Source: Charina bottae
Lineage: Eukaryota; Chordata; Lepidosauria; Squamata; Charinaidae
Direction of reading: 5' to 3'
Assembly (NCBI GenBank): GCA_023362775.1
Contig: JALMGJ010000001.1
Location: 65,358,001-65,422,000, forward strand
DNA length: 64,000 bases
The stretch's first letter is position 1. Every line of letters begins with the position of its first letter. The notes beneath the pieces are model-generated. The model saw only the letters and a list, made by a program, of their open reading frames with translations, was not told where the DNA came from and did not search any database. Positions 10,320 through 24,100 of the stretch are shown here, one piece after another. The position numbers and the translations under genes are program-made.

Positions 10320-11560
10320 CTTCCCGCCCCTTCTACAACTTCCTATTGCCACGATACCATAGAGTTTGCCTATTCAGACAGCCTGAGCGGCATTTTACTG
10401 TAGAGCGTCGATTTCCGACCTCAGGATTCGACTATAAAAGTGAAAGTAGGGAGCGGTAAATCCTCCCGGTCTGTCAGAATAATTTCCTAAGCCGTTTACG
10501 AGATCGAGGTTATTCCTTTCGAGGGACGGGAGAATTTGCCAAGACAGCTGTTTCATTGCTTTGTTAAAAAGATGACCCATAGACGCAAAGACCCCCAGTT
10601 AATGTACTTTCAAAAGCGTGTCGGAGCGATTCTTAAAATTTGACAGCAATTCTTTTGCAAACGCTTCTAAGAGAAATGAGCTTGCACCGCATGTACCGTC
10701 ATCGCAATCTTGCCAGGGATTGGGCGAGGCTGAGAGACGCACGCACGCACGCACACGCTGAAGAGGTTGAGTGGCTGCCGCCTATAGCGAGCGGGGCAGG
10801 TAACTCAGGGTTGGGTGACAGTCGTGGAATATATTCCAACGATTCTGCCCAAGAGGCGGATGCTGAGAGGAATGGTGAGATCAGAAGCCCCATTTTATCT
10901 CCATAGCACATCGCAGACACCTAGAGCACACCCTGCGCCATCGCAGGGCAGCTCATGAGGTTGCACGCCGAGGCTTCCTGTCGTTTCCGTTCGCGCTAGG
11001 TAGTGGCGTAGCCGAAGCTCTCGTGTGAACGTCCCCATAGTTAAATCACCTTGTACTGTCGTAATCAAATTTCAGATCGGTCACTAGTCCCAAACACACC
11101 TTAATAAAAGGGCCTAAGTATCCCGTGATCGACCGTGATCGGCGAAACGTTTCTACCAAGAATCGGGATTGTTGGTCAGTGCTTTACAGTGCCGTCCTTG
11201 CATTTCCGCCCAGTTTTGAGCCCGAGGCTTAACACTCAGGTTGCAGCGAAAATAAACCTAGTTAAGCTGGCGCTTCTACGGCCTGCTTGCCCCGACCTCT
11301 CTCTCGCCGCTGGAGTTCAACTGGTAACGCGTGGATACACTGTGCTCCGTTCAGTGGCGTGACAACAACGCTTTGTGAGGCGATCAGTTTGTAACCATAT
11401 GAACGCGAGGTTTCAAAACAACCCGTTAATCACAAAACTTGCTTAACTATCTTTCTGTGGTCAGGATGGGCGCGCACGAGGAGCTTGAGCACAAGAGACC
11501 GGAAGAAAGCGGTAGAGCAGAAAGCCGCCAGCTGCGTTTATGGAACCCGCTTCCAGTAAC
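10085..11560 (-). promoter_or_regulatory. CpG-rich promoter region of MRPS10
   Basis: CpG dinucleotides are frequent here and rare in the flanks, as in a CpG-island promoter. It covers MRPS10 exon 1 and extends about 1.2 kb upstream. An ACTTCC at about 10337-10342 (GGAAGT on the minus strand) is a candidate ETS/GABP site just upstream of the start codon; such sites are common in genes for mitochondrial proteins. Short open frames inside are not convincing genes. An (ACGC) run lies near 10739-10752. Confidence 0.65.
10275..10319 (-). CDS. MRPS10: MRPS10 coding exon 1
   Basis: Encodes residues 1-15 ([15 protein letters not shown]). It ends in CAG before a GTAAT donor, phase 0. The Arg/Leu-rich segment fits the start of a mitochondrial targeting peptide. 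It lies in the CpG-rich region. Confidence 0.9.
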
Positions 11561-11581
11561 TCTAGAAAAACTCAGAACATC

Positions 11582-11708
11582 CAGTGTTTCTCAAACTTGG
11601 CAACTTTAAGATGTGTGGACTTCAACTCCCAGAATCTGGCATGCTGGCTGGGGAATTCTGGGAGTTGAAGTCCACTTATCTTAAAGTTGCCAAGTTTGAG
11701 AAACACTG
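11582..11708. mobile_element. Foldback MITE, CAGTGTTTCTCAA family
   Basis: 127-base near-palindrome. It opens CAGTGTTTCTCAAACTTGGC and closes with the inverse, around GGACTTCAACTCCCAGAAT. The ends and size match non-autonomous hAT elements. No 8-base duplication remains. Relatives: 13404-13491 and 34487-34621. Confidence 0.75.
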
Positions 11709-11929
11709 AGCTAGACCAAGTCATCTAGCAGGGGCTCACTATTCACATAACCAGGACGGCCTTCGAAAATAGTTTTGTTCCTTAATTTTACTTTCTGAAT
11801 TAACCAGCCCCCGCATTAAGAACTCTTTAGTACATATACATTTGTGCCTCCCGCTCCCTCACCCCCAGTACACACAGAAAGCCCTTTGAGATGTACAGAA
11901 TGGGTTATGAGAATCCAGCTCAAAACTCT

Positions 11930-12175
11930 TAAAGGTAAAGGTTCCCCCACATAGTCGTGTCCAACTCTAGGGGCTGGTGCCCGGCATGACGTGCGTGGAA
12001 TGCTGTTACCATCCCACCAAAGTGGTACCTATTAATCTACTTGCATTTGCTTGCTTTCGAATTGCTAGGTTGGCAAGAGCTGGGGCGAGTGCAGGAGCTC
12101 ACTCCCTCACGCAGGGCTAGGGTTTTGAACTGCCAACCTTCCGATCAACAAGCCTGGCATCTTAACCCCCTTTAC
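11930..12175 (-). mobile_element. tRNA-derived SINE, inverted
   Basis: Minus-strand copy of the SINE at 27428-27765. Shared marks are GGTAAAGGT at its 3' end, TACCTATTAATCTACTTGC, and CGATCAACAAGCCTGGC near the tRNA-like head. It is diverged. Confidence 0.75.
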
Positions 12176-12429
12176 TTTACAAAACAGTTACATAGCTCTA
12201 TATTGATCTGTCAACAATTGAAAACAGTTGGGGTGGACTATGAGGGGTTGGTGGCGTGGGGTGTGTGTGTGAATGTATTGGTTCTTTGGCCTTGGGAGGG
12301 GAGTTGAAGGTGGATGGAACTGGGGGGATAAAAGAGGGCAGGCACTGGGGATGTACACTGAGGGTACAACAGCCAGAGGAAGGTATGGCAGCAATCTGTG
12401 GGCAGGCTGCACTCAGAAATGATGGGGCT

Positions 12430-13870
12430 GCTGGCTGAGAGCTATCCTATCCAGGCCTTGGTATTCACCCCCGAGGCCAGGCCACTGGATCATTGGTGGC
12501 CCTGGGCTCCAGCTGCTGCTTCTGAACGCAAGATCGGTTTGTAATAAATCTGCCCTCATACAGGACCTAATAATGGACAAGGCAGCTGACCTATGTGTAT
12601 AACAGACCTGGGTGGGCCAGAGGGGAGGATATGCATCCACTTTGGTTTTGTGACTGGCACCAGCAATTAGCCACGGGGCAACGTGGTGGCTATTGCCTTC
12701 CGGGAGACCTCAATGGCTTTCAGGGGCTCTGCTTCAGATAACTGGACGCGAGACTCTTTTGGCTGAAGTTGGGCTCAAGGGAACCGTTGTGTTTATTGCT
12801 GCTGTACTGCCCTCCCTGCTGTGCAGCAGCATCCCTGCCTGATCTGCTGCATTCCACCCCTGGCTTAGCAGTGGAAACCAAGGCTGCTAGTTCTTGGGTA
12901 CATCACCCACTGAGGGATAGGGGGTTGATGGGTTTTGGCATTGTGGATTTTAATTCTGTAAGCCGCCCAGAGTCACCATGTACGAATTGGGCGGCCATAT
13001 AAATTTGTTTAATAAATAAATAAACTTGCCCCCAGGTGACCTGGAATTAGGGGTAGCTCAGGAGTTCATGGCCACCACTGACCTGACCCAAATCATGGAA
13101 GGCCCAACACATATTAGGTCACACATTAGATCTGTATTTTGTTGGGGCAGTTGCAATGTGATCTGGTAGTGAAAGACATTACTTTGCCATAGTAAAGGAT
13201 CAACTTTTTGTCTTGCTGATGCTACTCCCCCACCCCCCGAGGTAGGGCCTTTAGAGTGGATCACCCCAAGTGACTAATGGACCTGGAAAAGTTCCAGGGG
13301 GACCTTGGGATTTCCCCTGAAGATCTGCTGGGCAGTCTGGCCAAGGTCTTAGGCCTGGAATGGGCAGCTGATGAGAGCCTTGAATCAAACTGTTCCTATA
13401 GGGCAGTGTTTCTCAACCTTGGCAACTTTAAGCTGTGTGGACTTCCAAAATTCCCCAGCCAGCAATGCTGAAGTCCAAGGTTGAGAAACTGCTATAGGGC
13501 CTCTCACTGTACACTGTACCTTTGGTTCTCCAAGGAGCTGTGGGAGATGAAGCACAAGAGATGCCTTGAGTTCTGTTGGCGAAAGACAAAAGAGCAAGAT
13601 GTGCATGGGTTCTGGAATCTTTTCTGCCTGCTTTACCAACAATGGCCATCCTTTTCTATGGATGTGTGTACTGGAATTTGGATCACATGACTGGGAGGGA
13701 AGAGGGCTTAAACTGGAGTAGTTACCAACTTTCTGAGTTTCTGCCCAACTGGATGCAATAGAGAATTTTTCCTCCGCAGCCTCTGGCCTAATCCAGCCCA
13801 CTTCAAACTCTATTTTTTTGGGCCAGCCTGCCCCCACTTGTACCAAATTTGGTCCTTCTGTTCAGTTTTG
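12430..13870 (+). mobile_element. Degenerate L2/CR1-like LINE pieces
   Basis: Two parts. 12430-13026 resembles the endonuclease end of a squamate L2-like LINE (TETWVGQ-like patch near 12600) joined to a LINE 3' end (AGCCGCCCAGAGTCACC near 12961, then AATAAATAAATAAA). 13027-13870 continues with another broken stretch of the same LINE type. It is interrupted by a MITE at 13404. It lies between MRPS10 and the TRERF1 3' end. Confidence 0.6.
13404..13491. mobile_element. Short MITE, CAGTGTTTCTCAA family, 8-bp duplication
   Basis: 88-base element starting CAGTGTTTCTCAACCTTGG and ending TTGAGAAACTG. It is flanked by perfect CTATAGGG at 13396-13403 and 13492-13499. An 8-base duplication supports hAT membership. 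Confidence 0.85.
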
Positions 13871-13956
13871 GAGAGGTACTACGTTGACCTTGTTAATTTC
13901 TTTCCACCATTCTGCTGGGTTGGAAATATTAAACCAAAAAATAAAATGCTGATTAA

Positions 13957-16900
13957 TTTATTTAAAAGATTTTTTTCCATCACATGAACAATTTTTTAAA
14001 CAAAGTATATCTTATCAAAAGTATAAAAGACTGTTTCTCCCTGCAAACTCTTACAGATTCCCTTTGATTTTACAAGTACAATTACATGTCAAGAAAAAGC
14101 TGTATATTCTATACACAATGCTTGCTCTTAGTTATGTACCAGATACAATGCATGCCTCATCCTACCTCATCAGAAAAGAAGGAAATTACCCCCCTCCCAT
14201 GTAATATATTATGAAACTAAGCATTTAGTGCAAACCTGACTCAATTACATCCTGAAATTAAATCACATGCAATTCAGGTGCAATTAAGCCGTAACAGGCA
14301 AACATTTTATTATAAGATAAAATAAAATAACTATGCTAAATGTTTTTTTAAACCAAACAATATTTTTACACTACACTATACCTCAGAAATTTACAACCTT
14401 TTTTTTGTAACAATCTATCAGCAGTTAAATAGATCTGAAAATAAGATTTCTCCATTAAAATATATTTTCCTTTTTTCTTAGGTTATGTACAATTTTTAAC
14501 TAATTCGTTACTGAAATAACTGTGATAAACACAAAACTTCAGCAAATGAAAAAAAAACCACAGGTTTTCTGGCAAAATATTGAAACATATTTCAGTGAAA
14601 TTGATCATGGCAACATTTTTATGCAAGTACCAATATTCTTCCAAGAATGCTTTTGAGATTTTCTTAGGTTATTTTATGACATGTCAGTATACCCACAACT
14701 GTTTTACATAATTTAAAATAAAACCATATTTTAACAGGTTCGCAATGGATTAGTCCAATGAACAATTGCAAGACCTTTAATTTTACCCATAATACCTTCC
14801 AGTGAATTGTAGGAATACAATTCAATGATACTAGTGCCATGGTTATAAATCTAGACATAACCAGGAACAATTTTATATTGGAGTCTTATTCTAAGGATAC
14901 TTAGAATCTATAGTAGCCCGAAAGAACCTCCAAATTTGTTGGATTACAATTTTCAGCTGTTGACGATGCTGCGTGAAAATTCTGAGACCCAGTCTCAACT
15001 CATCTGAAGGATGTAGGTTGAGGAGAGCTAAACCCTACTGTTTCTTTAGATCAGGGCTTTCCAAAGTTTTCCCGTGGCGACACACCAACGGCGGCGCACG
15101 AGAAAATCCGGAAGTGCCGCCGCCTTCAGTTTTTGCGCGCCGCTTTCGGTGTCCTTGTGTGCCGTGCGAAAACCCGGAAGCGCTGATGGCCCGCTGCCGT
15201 GGCCGTGCATGGCATCGGCACTTCCGGGTTTTGACGTGACACACCTGGGCCCCGCAGGCGACACACTTTTGTGTCACAACACATAGTTTGGAAAGCTGTG
15301 CTTTAGATGAATAATGGCCTGATGAATGGGCTTCTTAGTAAAGGTAAAAAATCTGCCTTATTATAGTCTCATATAAAATAATACAGATCAGCTTGGAATT
15401 ACCTATTGTGGGCTTTATACTTTTATCAACTCTCTTCAATTTCTTTGTTAGAGAATTCATACATATCAGAGGAAAAAACAGTTCCCAAGAGCTATCTGGT
15501 TTTTTTTCTCCCTCCATTGTTATGACTCTGGAATGATAAGTTGCACTTTACAGCCTATTGGACCTTTGGTATTGCTGATAATCAGAATTTGGCTGCTTTT
15601 CATGTGATGAATGTAATCGGTAATCAGGCACAGAACTAATTCAAACACAGCCACTACAACATCTAGAACAATTATCACTGGTGGCCAGAGTTAGCAAAGC
15701 TTTGAAGAGTAGGAACTTCAGAATTTGGTCATGTAAAATTAGCTTTGACAGAAATATCTTTAAGATTATTAGGTTCCCTAGTACTAAGATCTGGCTCTCA
15801 TGAAAATATCCATGACTATGCAAATACAGAATAAAATAATTTTATACTGTCAACATAACTTTGAACTTTGTTCATTGATAAATGATTACTATGATTTATG
15901 CTAGAGAATTATATCAGAAAATGAACCCACTCCTGATGTTGAAAGAGCTGCCTAGCTAGGATATTCCAAACTTGAACATACTGATCCATGAAATCATGCT
16001 CAAACACAATTGGAGAGGAAAAGAGGGGAGAGGGGATTTTAATCCTCATTTGTTTAGCACAAGGTTATCATAAAACACTACTCTGTTTGTGTATATTTAA
16101 ACTAATACAACAAAATCAGGAAAGGGAAGAAACGTAACCATAATTATTGTATTAGATGAGATTAAAGTTGGACTTAAATTTGCAGCCTCATGTATTGCTA
16201 AAAATAGCAGCAGAAAAACAAAACAAAAAAAGTCTGAATTTCAATGTGTTATCAAATGTGAAAGTTGTTAAAACATTAATTGCAGCTCTGTTATTTTGGT
16301 TATATAGTTAAAATGAGAGGCTTAACACACAAACACAACGTAGGTCTCCCAAACGTGTATAAAGTTATTGGGCTTATTTATAGTTTCAAACCTATGAGTC
16401 CGTAAGAGACAATTGGCAGGCATAAAAAGCATAATGTTCAATAAATTTACACTAACCTCATCAACCAATTATACCCATGGCAGCTTTTAAACTCTTTGGC
16501 AATGACCAAAACCTGCATGGTTCCATCTAGGTTTTGCACACATTTTCATGATATTTATATATTTCAATTTACAAAAGTGAATAGAACAGCACCAAAGTTT
16601 GTGTGCACTCTATACCAAAATTTATGTGCATTTTGGAGCCACTGAGACACAGCAGCCGCATACAATTTATGATCAGAGACAAAGTGCAAAACTATTCTTC
16701 TTTTCTATTTGGAAGAATTTTAACAAACATACTGTATATAAACAGATTTATCTGAAGATAGACATTTTTCCCCCTCTTCTTTCTGTGAGGAAAGATTTTG
16801 ACTTGTACCTTCTCAGGAGAACACCGCTGCAAAGCTAAAGGTAGCATACTGTACTATACTTTCAAAGAAAACTTTTTAGCAACTGATTTACTGTACAAAT

Positions 16901-17871
16901 TGGTGATACTTCACTACATAAATCATTAATTTACACACAATCCAAGAATCTTCTGTAAAAAGGGGGTGAGTTTGCCTCAGCAATTCTGTCACTGTGAAAT
17001 CAAAAGTCTACAATCTCCAGATACTTCTACACTCAATGACCCTAACCCTTCTGAATCTTCTAAACTGGAAGCTCTGAAGTGCACATTATGACTACGGAAA
17101 CCCTTGAAAAGAAACGAACAGTTTTATACATATTAGATTTGGTGATGATAAAAACTTTTACTTGGAGGAATGATCTAGTTATTCCTTCTAATTTCATGGT
17201 TGCTTTTTTCTTCCACATCCAAGTAAAGCAGAGCAGGATATATTGCCATCAATCTGCATGTGCCCAAGCCAATAGAACATCCATTTACATTGTGTTAGGA
17301 AAAAAAATAAAGATCCCTTCAGAATTTTCATTTGGTGTCAAACCTTTGGTGCTGGAGGAAAGAATTGAATCAGATGGATTATAGGCCCAAGCAGAAGAGC
17401 TGTATTAGCTTGTGTTGGTCCAAAATCACCAGATACTAACAATTTATTCCATGTCCATCTTGGGTTGAAGATGCAGTTGTCAGTGACTTATTTTTGCCAT
17501 CTGACAGTCTGTTGCAGGCTTCTTTGGGGCCAGAATTAATAGAGGTGAGGAAAAGGAAGTATCCTGAGGAATTTAAAGAATGTGACGTTTCTTTTGAAAG
17601 TTTAAGATATATGAACTTTTCAGAATATTTGATTCCAATATATTACACAAGATTCCTTTAGAAAACAGAACAATTCCCCCCCACTTTTAAAAAAGAAAGG
17701 AGAGAAAGAACATCACAAGACAGATGCGTTTTTCCAGTTCTGGATTTAAAAGAGTCCAACTATAGAAACAGTTTAAAATAAAAGGGAAATAAGAAATATA
17801 GCCCTCTCACTGGAGGAAACCGATTTCTACTGGTATCTGTAATTATACAGATGTGGCTTGGCTCATTTTGT
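13957..17871 (-). other. TRERF1: Probable TRERF1 3' UTR
   Basis: About 3.9 kb of AT-rich DNA directly after the TRERF1 stop. Minus-strand AATAAA motifs occur at 13957-13962 and 14306-14311. No coding sequence was seen. The upper part is largely free of recognised repeats, consistent with a conserved UTR; a hAT MITE sits at 15052-15300. The true end is not provable here. Confidence 0.5.
15052..15300. mobile_element. hAT MITE, CAGGGCTTTCCAAA family, copy 1
   Basis: 249 bases with inverted ends (CAGGGCTTTCCAAAG... and ...TTTGGAAAGCTGTG) and flanking CTTTAGAT at 15044-15051 and 15301-15308. Inside the ends lie GTGGCGACACACC and GTGTCACAACAC arms. The centre is GC-rich with inverted copies of CCGGAAGTGCC / GGCACTTCCGG. 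It falls in the likely TRERF1 3' UTR. Confidence 0.93.
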
Positions 17872-18196
17872 CTACAGCTCAACATCATCCTGAAGCAACT
17901 CTGAATCTTCTTCATCCAGTAAGAGGCTGGGGTTTATCACTTCGGCATTTTCGTCAATGACCTCTCCCAGTTCCTGTACGACATCGCTGCCAAGGTCATC
18001 TGCCTGTTCAACTTGCTTTATCAAGTCTAAGTGATCCAGTGGAATCAAGCTATGCCCAGGTGACCCTGTAGTCCTTGCTATTGTGGCTGCCATTTCAGCT
18101 GCAACAGCAGCCTTCTGGGCTTTCTGCCTCTGCTGTTCTTCCTGCTGGCGGTGGGTCTTCATGTGAGCATTGCGACTTTTGATTTTGAAAAACATC
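17872..18196 (-). CDS. TRERF1: TRERF1 last coding exon and stop
   Basis: 325 nt, residues 1048-1155 plus TAG at 17872-17874. [20 protein letters not shown] completes finger 3 and enters a Gln/Lys/Ala-rich helix; the acidic C-terminus ends in DDVEL. The residue after K1048 is Met where human has Val. Confidence 0.95.
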
Positions 18197-21100
18197 CTAA
18201 TATGAAAAGGAAGGGAGAAAAAAGAGGTATCTATATAAATTACAGAGGTATATTATATCATCTCCCTGAATGATGCTTCCAGTGGGGAAGAAGGGGCTGA
18301 CTCTTCACTGCTGATCAGATGTTACAGGAGAATTACTTAACAGGGCTGCAAAAAAGCATGTTCTCGAGACGTTATGAGTTGCCATCAGCAAGAACACACA
18401 GGTTGTTTTGTTCAACTTCAAAACAAAACACTTGTTGTTTCGTGTACATCCCTAATCAGAAGCTCGTGGTACTTCCCTGGGCATTTTGCAAGAGACCAGC
18501 AAGAATTTCAACTCACAACTATTTAAAATCCACCCTCCCCCGCCCCTTAATTAAGTTGTGTAAATTATTATTTGGGGAGGAGGGGAACTAGGAGTGGATT
18601 CAAAGTGAAAGGATGTGATACTGGCATAAACAGGAAATTCCTGGGTGAGCATATGCTCAAATGCATTCTATTCTAATGTGTTTGCCCAAATAGAGAGATC
18701 CTATACATGTGAAGTCTGTGAGGCAGAAAGCTTTCAAGGGCATGCTTCTTTGTTTCTATTTTATAGCTTTAAAAATAGGTTGCTAAGGAGTTTTCTACTG
18801 CATTACCCAATAATTCGGTGCGGCTGTAAAACAAGTGTCACTTGCTGGGTTTCCTTAAGTGATGCGAACAGCTAAAGCTGCAGATCTTAAAATCTAGTAG
18901 CACAATCCTAGGCAAACCTGTGGGCTAGGTTCACATACTGCAGTAAGTGAAGACTGTGGTTTACAAACAGCATTGGCTGGATTCACATATCATGGTAAGC
19001 TAAAACCAAAATAAACCACTTGATATATTATTTCCACCCTAGAGAGGGTTAAGTTTGGCTTATGAAATTTCAATACTGTCTGAACTGTACACATTTTATT
19101 TTACCACTGCTTATACAGTGATTTGGAACAGTCTTCTGCATCCTGTTGCCCTCTGGATACTTAGGAGTACAATTCCCAGAGTTCCCAGCAAGCATGATCG
19201 GGCACCATCCTGGGTAAGGCTGCATTAGAATTACTCTTATTCAATCAAAGAGAATATTTGTAGTTCAGGGTTGAACTGTGGGGTCCTTGGTGCTCTCTGA
19301 GCCTTGTTCTCTTGCAGATGTTTCATTGCCAGGCTAGGCAACATCTTACTCTTATTCATTAAGGCAACTTCCTTACTTTGTCGGGGAGTGATTTTCACTG
19401 AGTTGTTTGGACAGAGCATCACAGATTCCAGTTTGTGTGTTGGTTTCTTTACTTACTTGCCACATTCTTTACAGGGGAAAACTGTAGGTGGATCTGTCTC
19501 ACCACTTGTTGTACTATGAGCCGGGGAACTCTTGACAGAGCAGTAGTCATTCTGGGAATTCAGCTTCTGTTTCGTGCCAGAGCCACCACAGCGGGTTTTA
19601 ACCACAGGATTTGTGCCACCATGAATACGTGCATGGCCGTTCAGGGCTTGTCTGGAACTGAAGACCTACAGGACAAATAAGCCAAAAATACATTTTCTGA
19701 ATTAAAATTTTAAAAAATCCACAGCAATGACACAGTTCCTCTAATGGTAACTTGCCTTGATTCTGTTTTCTTAATTTGACCATGCAAGATAATTTCAAAC
19801 TTCTTTCTGAGCTTTTTATTTCTGACTGGCGAGTCATATGCATGAAGACAACATCACCATGCATCCTCGGCACAGCTTCTGAACACATATTTTCATTTAG
19901 CTATCTTGGCCAACAACTACGATCAAATCAACATGCCAACAGAAATTATCCATTCAAATCTGGCTTACCAGATTTAAGATTATATTACGAAGCAAGTGTA
20001 CTGGTTTGGATGAGAGATTGGATAAAATTAGATAATAGAAAAGTATTGAATTTAGAGGGGTACGATCTCAGATTTGGCTGGCACGGCTACCTTTGGTATG
20101 GTAAAATAAAAGCAAATTTGGCATTTACGCATCATCCAATCAGGAAATCCATTTTAAAAACTTGGGAGAAATATAAGAAATTGATAGTACCAATTCTACC
20201 ATTGTGGACCTCTCCACATGAAGCATTTGCACTGGAAGGTATCACAATTAGGAATAAATGGTTAAATTATAAAGACTTGTTGTTTTTTGAGGGTTCGAAC
20301 TATAAACTTAAATCAAGGGAGGATTTAGAAAACGAGGGCCACTCATGCAATTGGTATATGTACCTACAAATAAAGCGCAATTTAAGATCGACTCTAAAAA
20401 CTTTAAATTTAAAAACGGCTATGCCAATTGGGACAATATATTGTGGAATGAGGAGGATCACCTAATTGCAAAAACTTACAAAACGTTAATCCAAAATAAA
20501 ACCTCCAAATTACCAATAAAAAAACTCTATAATTAAATGGGAACAAAATGTGGGGCATAGCATTCAAAGTGAGAAATGGGAGAAAGTATGGGCAAAAGAT
20601 TTGAAATTTACTTTAAATTATAATATGAGAGAAAACTTTTTCAAAATGATGTACAGATGGAACCTCACCCCCAATTTATTGGCAAAAATGAATCCTGTCA
20701 TACCAAATTACTGTTGGAAATGTAAAAAAGAATTGGGAACTTTTTATCATCTATGGTGGACGTGTCGAAAAACAAGGAATTATTGGGACAAAATTCATAA
20801 AACTGTTTGTGAAATTATACAAGAAGACACCATCAAAGATCCAGAACTCTGCCTATTGGGTTTTATAAATCCAGAACTGCACAAGAAATTTGGAAAACTA
20901 TTATTTTATGTAATAACTGCTGCCAGAATCGTCTTCGCCAAATATTGGAAAGAAGAATATATACCTTCGACAGAGGAATGGATTATAAAGATAATGGAAC
21001 TAATGCAAATGGCAAAATTGACTGATCAAATTAATGACAGAAATATGGAAGAATTTAATATAGTTTGGAGTCCTTTTTTTAGATTTATTCAAAAATCGCA

Positions 21101-24100
21101 AAATATCCAATTAGGAAATTAATATCAATAATGTAATTAAGAAAAAGAGAAACAATTTGGTACAGAAAAAGGAGATGGAAAGATTAGACGGGAAGTAAGA
21201 AGTCTTTTTTTGTCTTTTGTGTGTTTTTACGTGGGTTTTTTTTTCTTTTTCTTTTTAGAAAGGGCAAGGGGAGAAGAGGTAGAGGTAAGTAGATTAGAGA
21301 GAGTAAGGAAGTGGAGAAGAAAGAGGAAGAAAGAAGATGAGAAGAAGAAAGGAGGAAGATGGTTATTGATAATCATCAAATTAGAGAGTGTAGAGATTGG
21401 ATAGTTATGTCATATAGGAGAAAGTATGTTTCCCCCCCCCCCCCCGCTTTGTTAGGCTAGGTTAGATTAGTTTAAAGTTAATTAGATAAGGTTATAGAAT
21501 GTTATGTTATGTTATGTTATATATATATGTTATATTATGTTATATTATGCAATGTCTGGTTCTGTCTGTCATTTTGTAATGCATTGTAAAAATAAAAAAA
21601 ATTATATATATAAAAAAAAGAACGTATTTGTGAAATTTTCTAAACCAATACCCATGACAAAAGATACTCAAGTTATACTTTACTTTTACTATTCATGAGG
21701 TTAATCCCAGGCATAGGCTAAACCAGGCATAAGCAACTTTTTAGTTGCTTGGAGCCACATTCAACTTTGGAGAAAGAAGCAAGGACAGAGCAGTAGATGG
21801 GGATAGTAAGCGGAGAGGACTGGGGAACCTTTGGGGGATTTGGGGGAGATTGGTTTATTATTTTCATTTTGATTTGTATCTCACTCCCCTTATTTGCAGC
21901 TCTATGTGAATCGTATTATAGGATGAACATAACAATTTAAATGTATTTCTATTTCAAAGTGGCAGGAAACTCTCCTGCTGTTGAAATTTTGTTGTGTAGT
22001 TAGATGGATTCTGGAGGTCACAAAAGTGGAATTTAGGAGCCATAGGCCCAGTCCTAATTAAAGAGTAGACAGGAGAATTCCTGGAAACCCTACACATATA
22101 GGTGAAGTACCATCTTGGTTGATCATGAATCAATTAAAAAAATAAATCTATTTCTCTTCTAGTACATGTATTTTCCTTGTTTGTTGAGAGTTGCACACCA
22201 CATTTCCTTTAAGAGTTCCAGGTGGCTTGTATAGGGATCTTCCTGTATTTAATTCAGTAATTTATTTTACTGAATATATATAATATAATATAATATAATA
22301 TAATATAATATAATATAATATAATATAATATAATATAATATAATATAATATAATATAATATAATAATATATTATATATTATATTATATTATATTATATTA
22401 TATTATATTATATTATATTATATTATATTATATTATATTATTATATATATATATTTAATGTATTAGTTTTTGTAATGTATTTTAAATTGTAGTTACTTTT
22501 AAAGATTTTAAATTGTTGTACTGTAAACCGCCCAGAGTCCCCCTCGGGGGAGATGGAGCGGTAATACAAGTTAACATATAAATAAAATAAATAAATAATT
22601 CATCCACCCTCTGACATAGGTTGGGCTGAGAGTGCGTGACTGGCTCAAAGACACCCAGTATGTTTCCATGGTTGAGGGTGGACTTGAACCTGAGTCTCTG
22701 CTGTCCAAAGTCTGATACCTCAAGGCCTATAGCACCCTAAGCAACAATGTAAGAGATTCTGCATCCAATACCAATTACTGAATGTGTACTGTGAAGTCAC
22801 AGAACCTGCCCAGTCTAGCTGCCTCCACACCCACACACTTCTGGAATGATGTAATGTATTCACAAGTACACCTACAGCCCCACAGTCTGGCATTTCACAG
22901 ATAAAAGAGGTCACAGGCAGCCCAAGGCTCTGCAGAGAGGGTGGGTTAATGGGTGATGCAAGAGCAACAGGCGGTAGGTCAGGAGAATCCCGGATTTCTG
23001 CATCCTCTTCTTTTACAGATTTTTTGTCTTCCTCAGTCTGCTCTTCACCCTCCAATTCCTCATCTTCTCCACTTGTCTGAAATTCAAAGAGATTGTAGGT
23101 GAAAGTGGAATAACTATATAAGAAAATCTAAGTGCCTGGATAAAGAGGTTTTAAAGAAGGATTGAAGTCACCCACATGTGCCTACTTTGTTCCAAGGCCA
23201 GTAGATAGATCTAAGATTGATAACTACATAAAGACAAACCTTCTCCAGCTCTGATTTTTTTAAAATCTGTCTTGGAGGTATGAGACAGGTTCCAAAAACC
23301 ACATTTAATTAGAGGGGAAATTAATTATTTAATCAGAGAGGGGATTAATTCATATCACTACTCCTTACAGCAGGGGTCCCCAACCCCCCGTCCGCGGACC
23401 GGTCCCGGTCCGTGGCCTGTTAGGAACTGGGCCCGCCATGCCGGTCTCCAAACCCCACCCCAGTCCGCGCGATTGGCTCCCGCCTGCAAACCCCACCCCG
23501 GGTCCAAGCGATTGGCTCCCGCCTGCAAACCCCACCCCCTGGTCTGTGGAAAAATTGTCTTTCACGAAACCGGTCCCTCGTGCCAAAAAGGTTGGGTACC
23601 CCTGCCTTACAGAATCTATTATTCAGAATAACTTAATGTGGCCAGGTGCTTTCAGGTTCCTCTCATTGCTCTAAAACTGTTCTATGTATCTCTATCCTTA
23701 TACAGAAAGGCAACTTCTCTGCACTGGAAGAACCAAGGCAAGCTGCTTTATACAAAGTCCAATTCCTTAATCATATATCTTAATACTATTCAGACTAACA
23801 ATGACTCTCCAAGTAGAATTATTTCATATCACTTTCTTCCTGATTCTTTAAAACTAGAGGTTTCAGGTTCCTTCTGGATATGCAACAGGTACTCTATCAC
23901 TCAAGTATGGATCTCCCAAGAACAAATTGGTAATTCCAAACTGGAAGCAGAACATCAATTTCTATACACAGAGAAACACTTTACATTACAGTGTTGGTTG
24001 CTAAGAATTGCAATCAACAATATTTTAGGATAAAGTAACATACATTCTTCTAGCATGGACCAAATTACGGCATGTGTACAACTACCTTATTGAAATGTTT

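Noticed and set aside
10640..11362. Open frames in the CpG-rich region upstream of MRPS10
   Set aside because: Short, no family resemblance, composition explained by GC content; overlapping frames on both strands.
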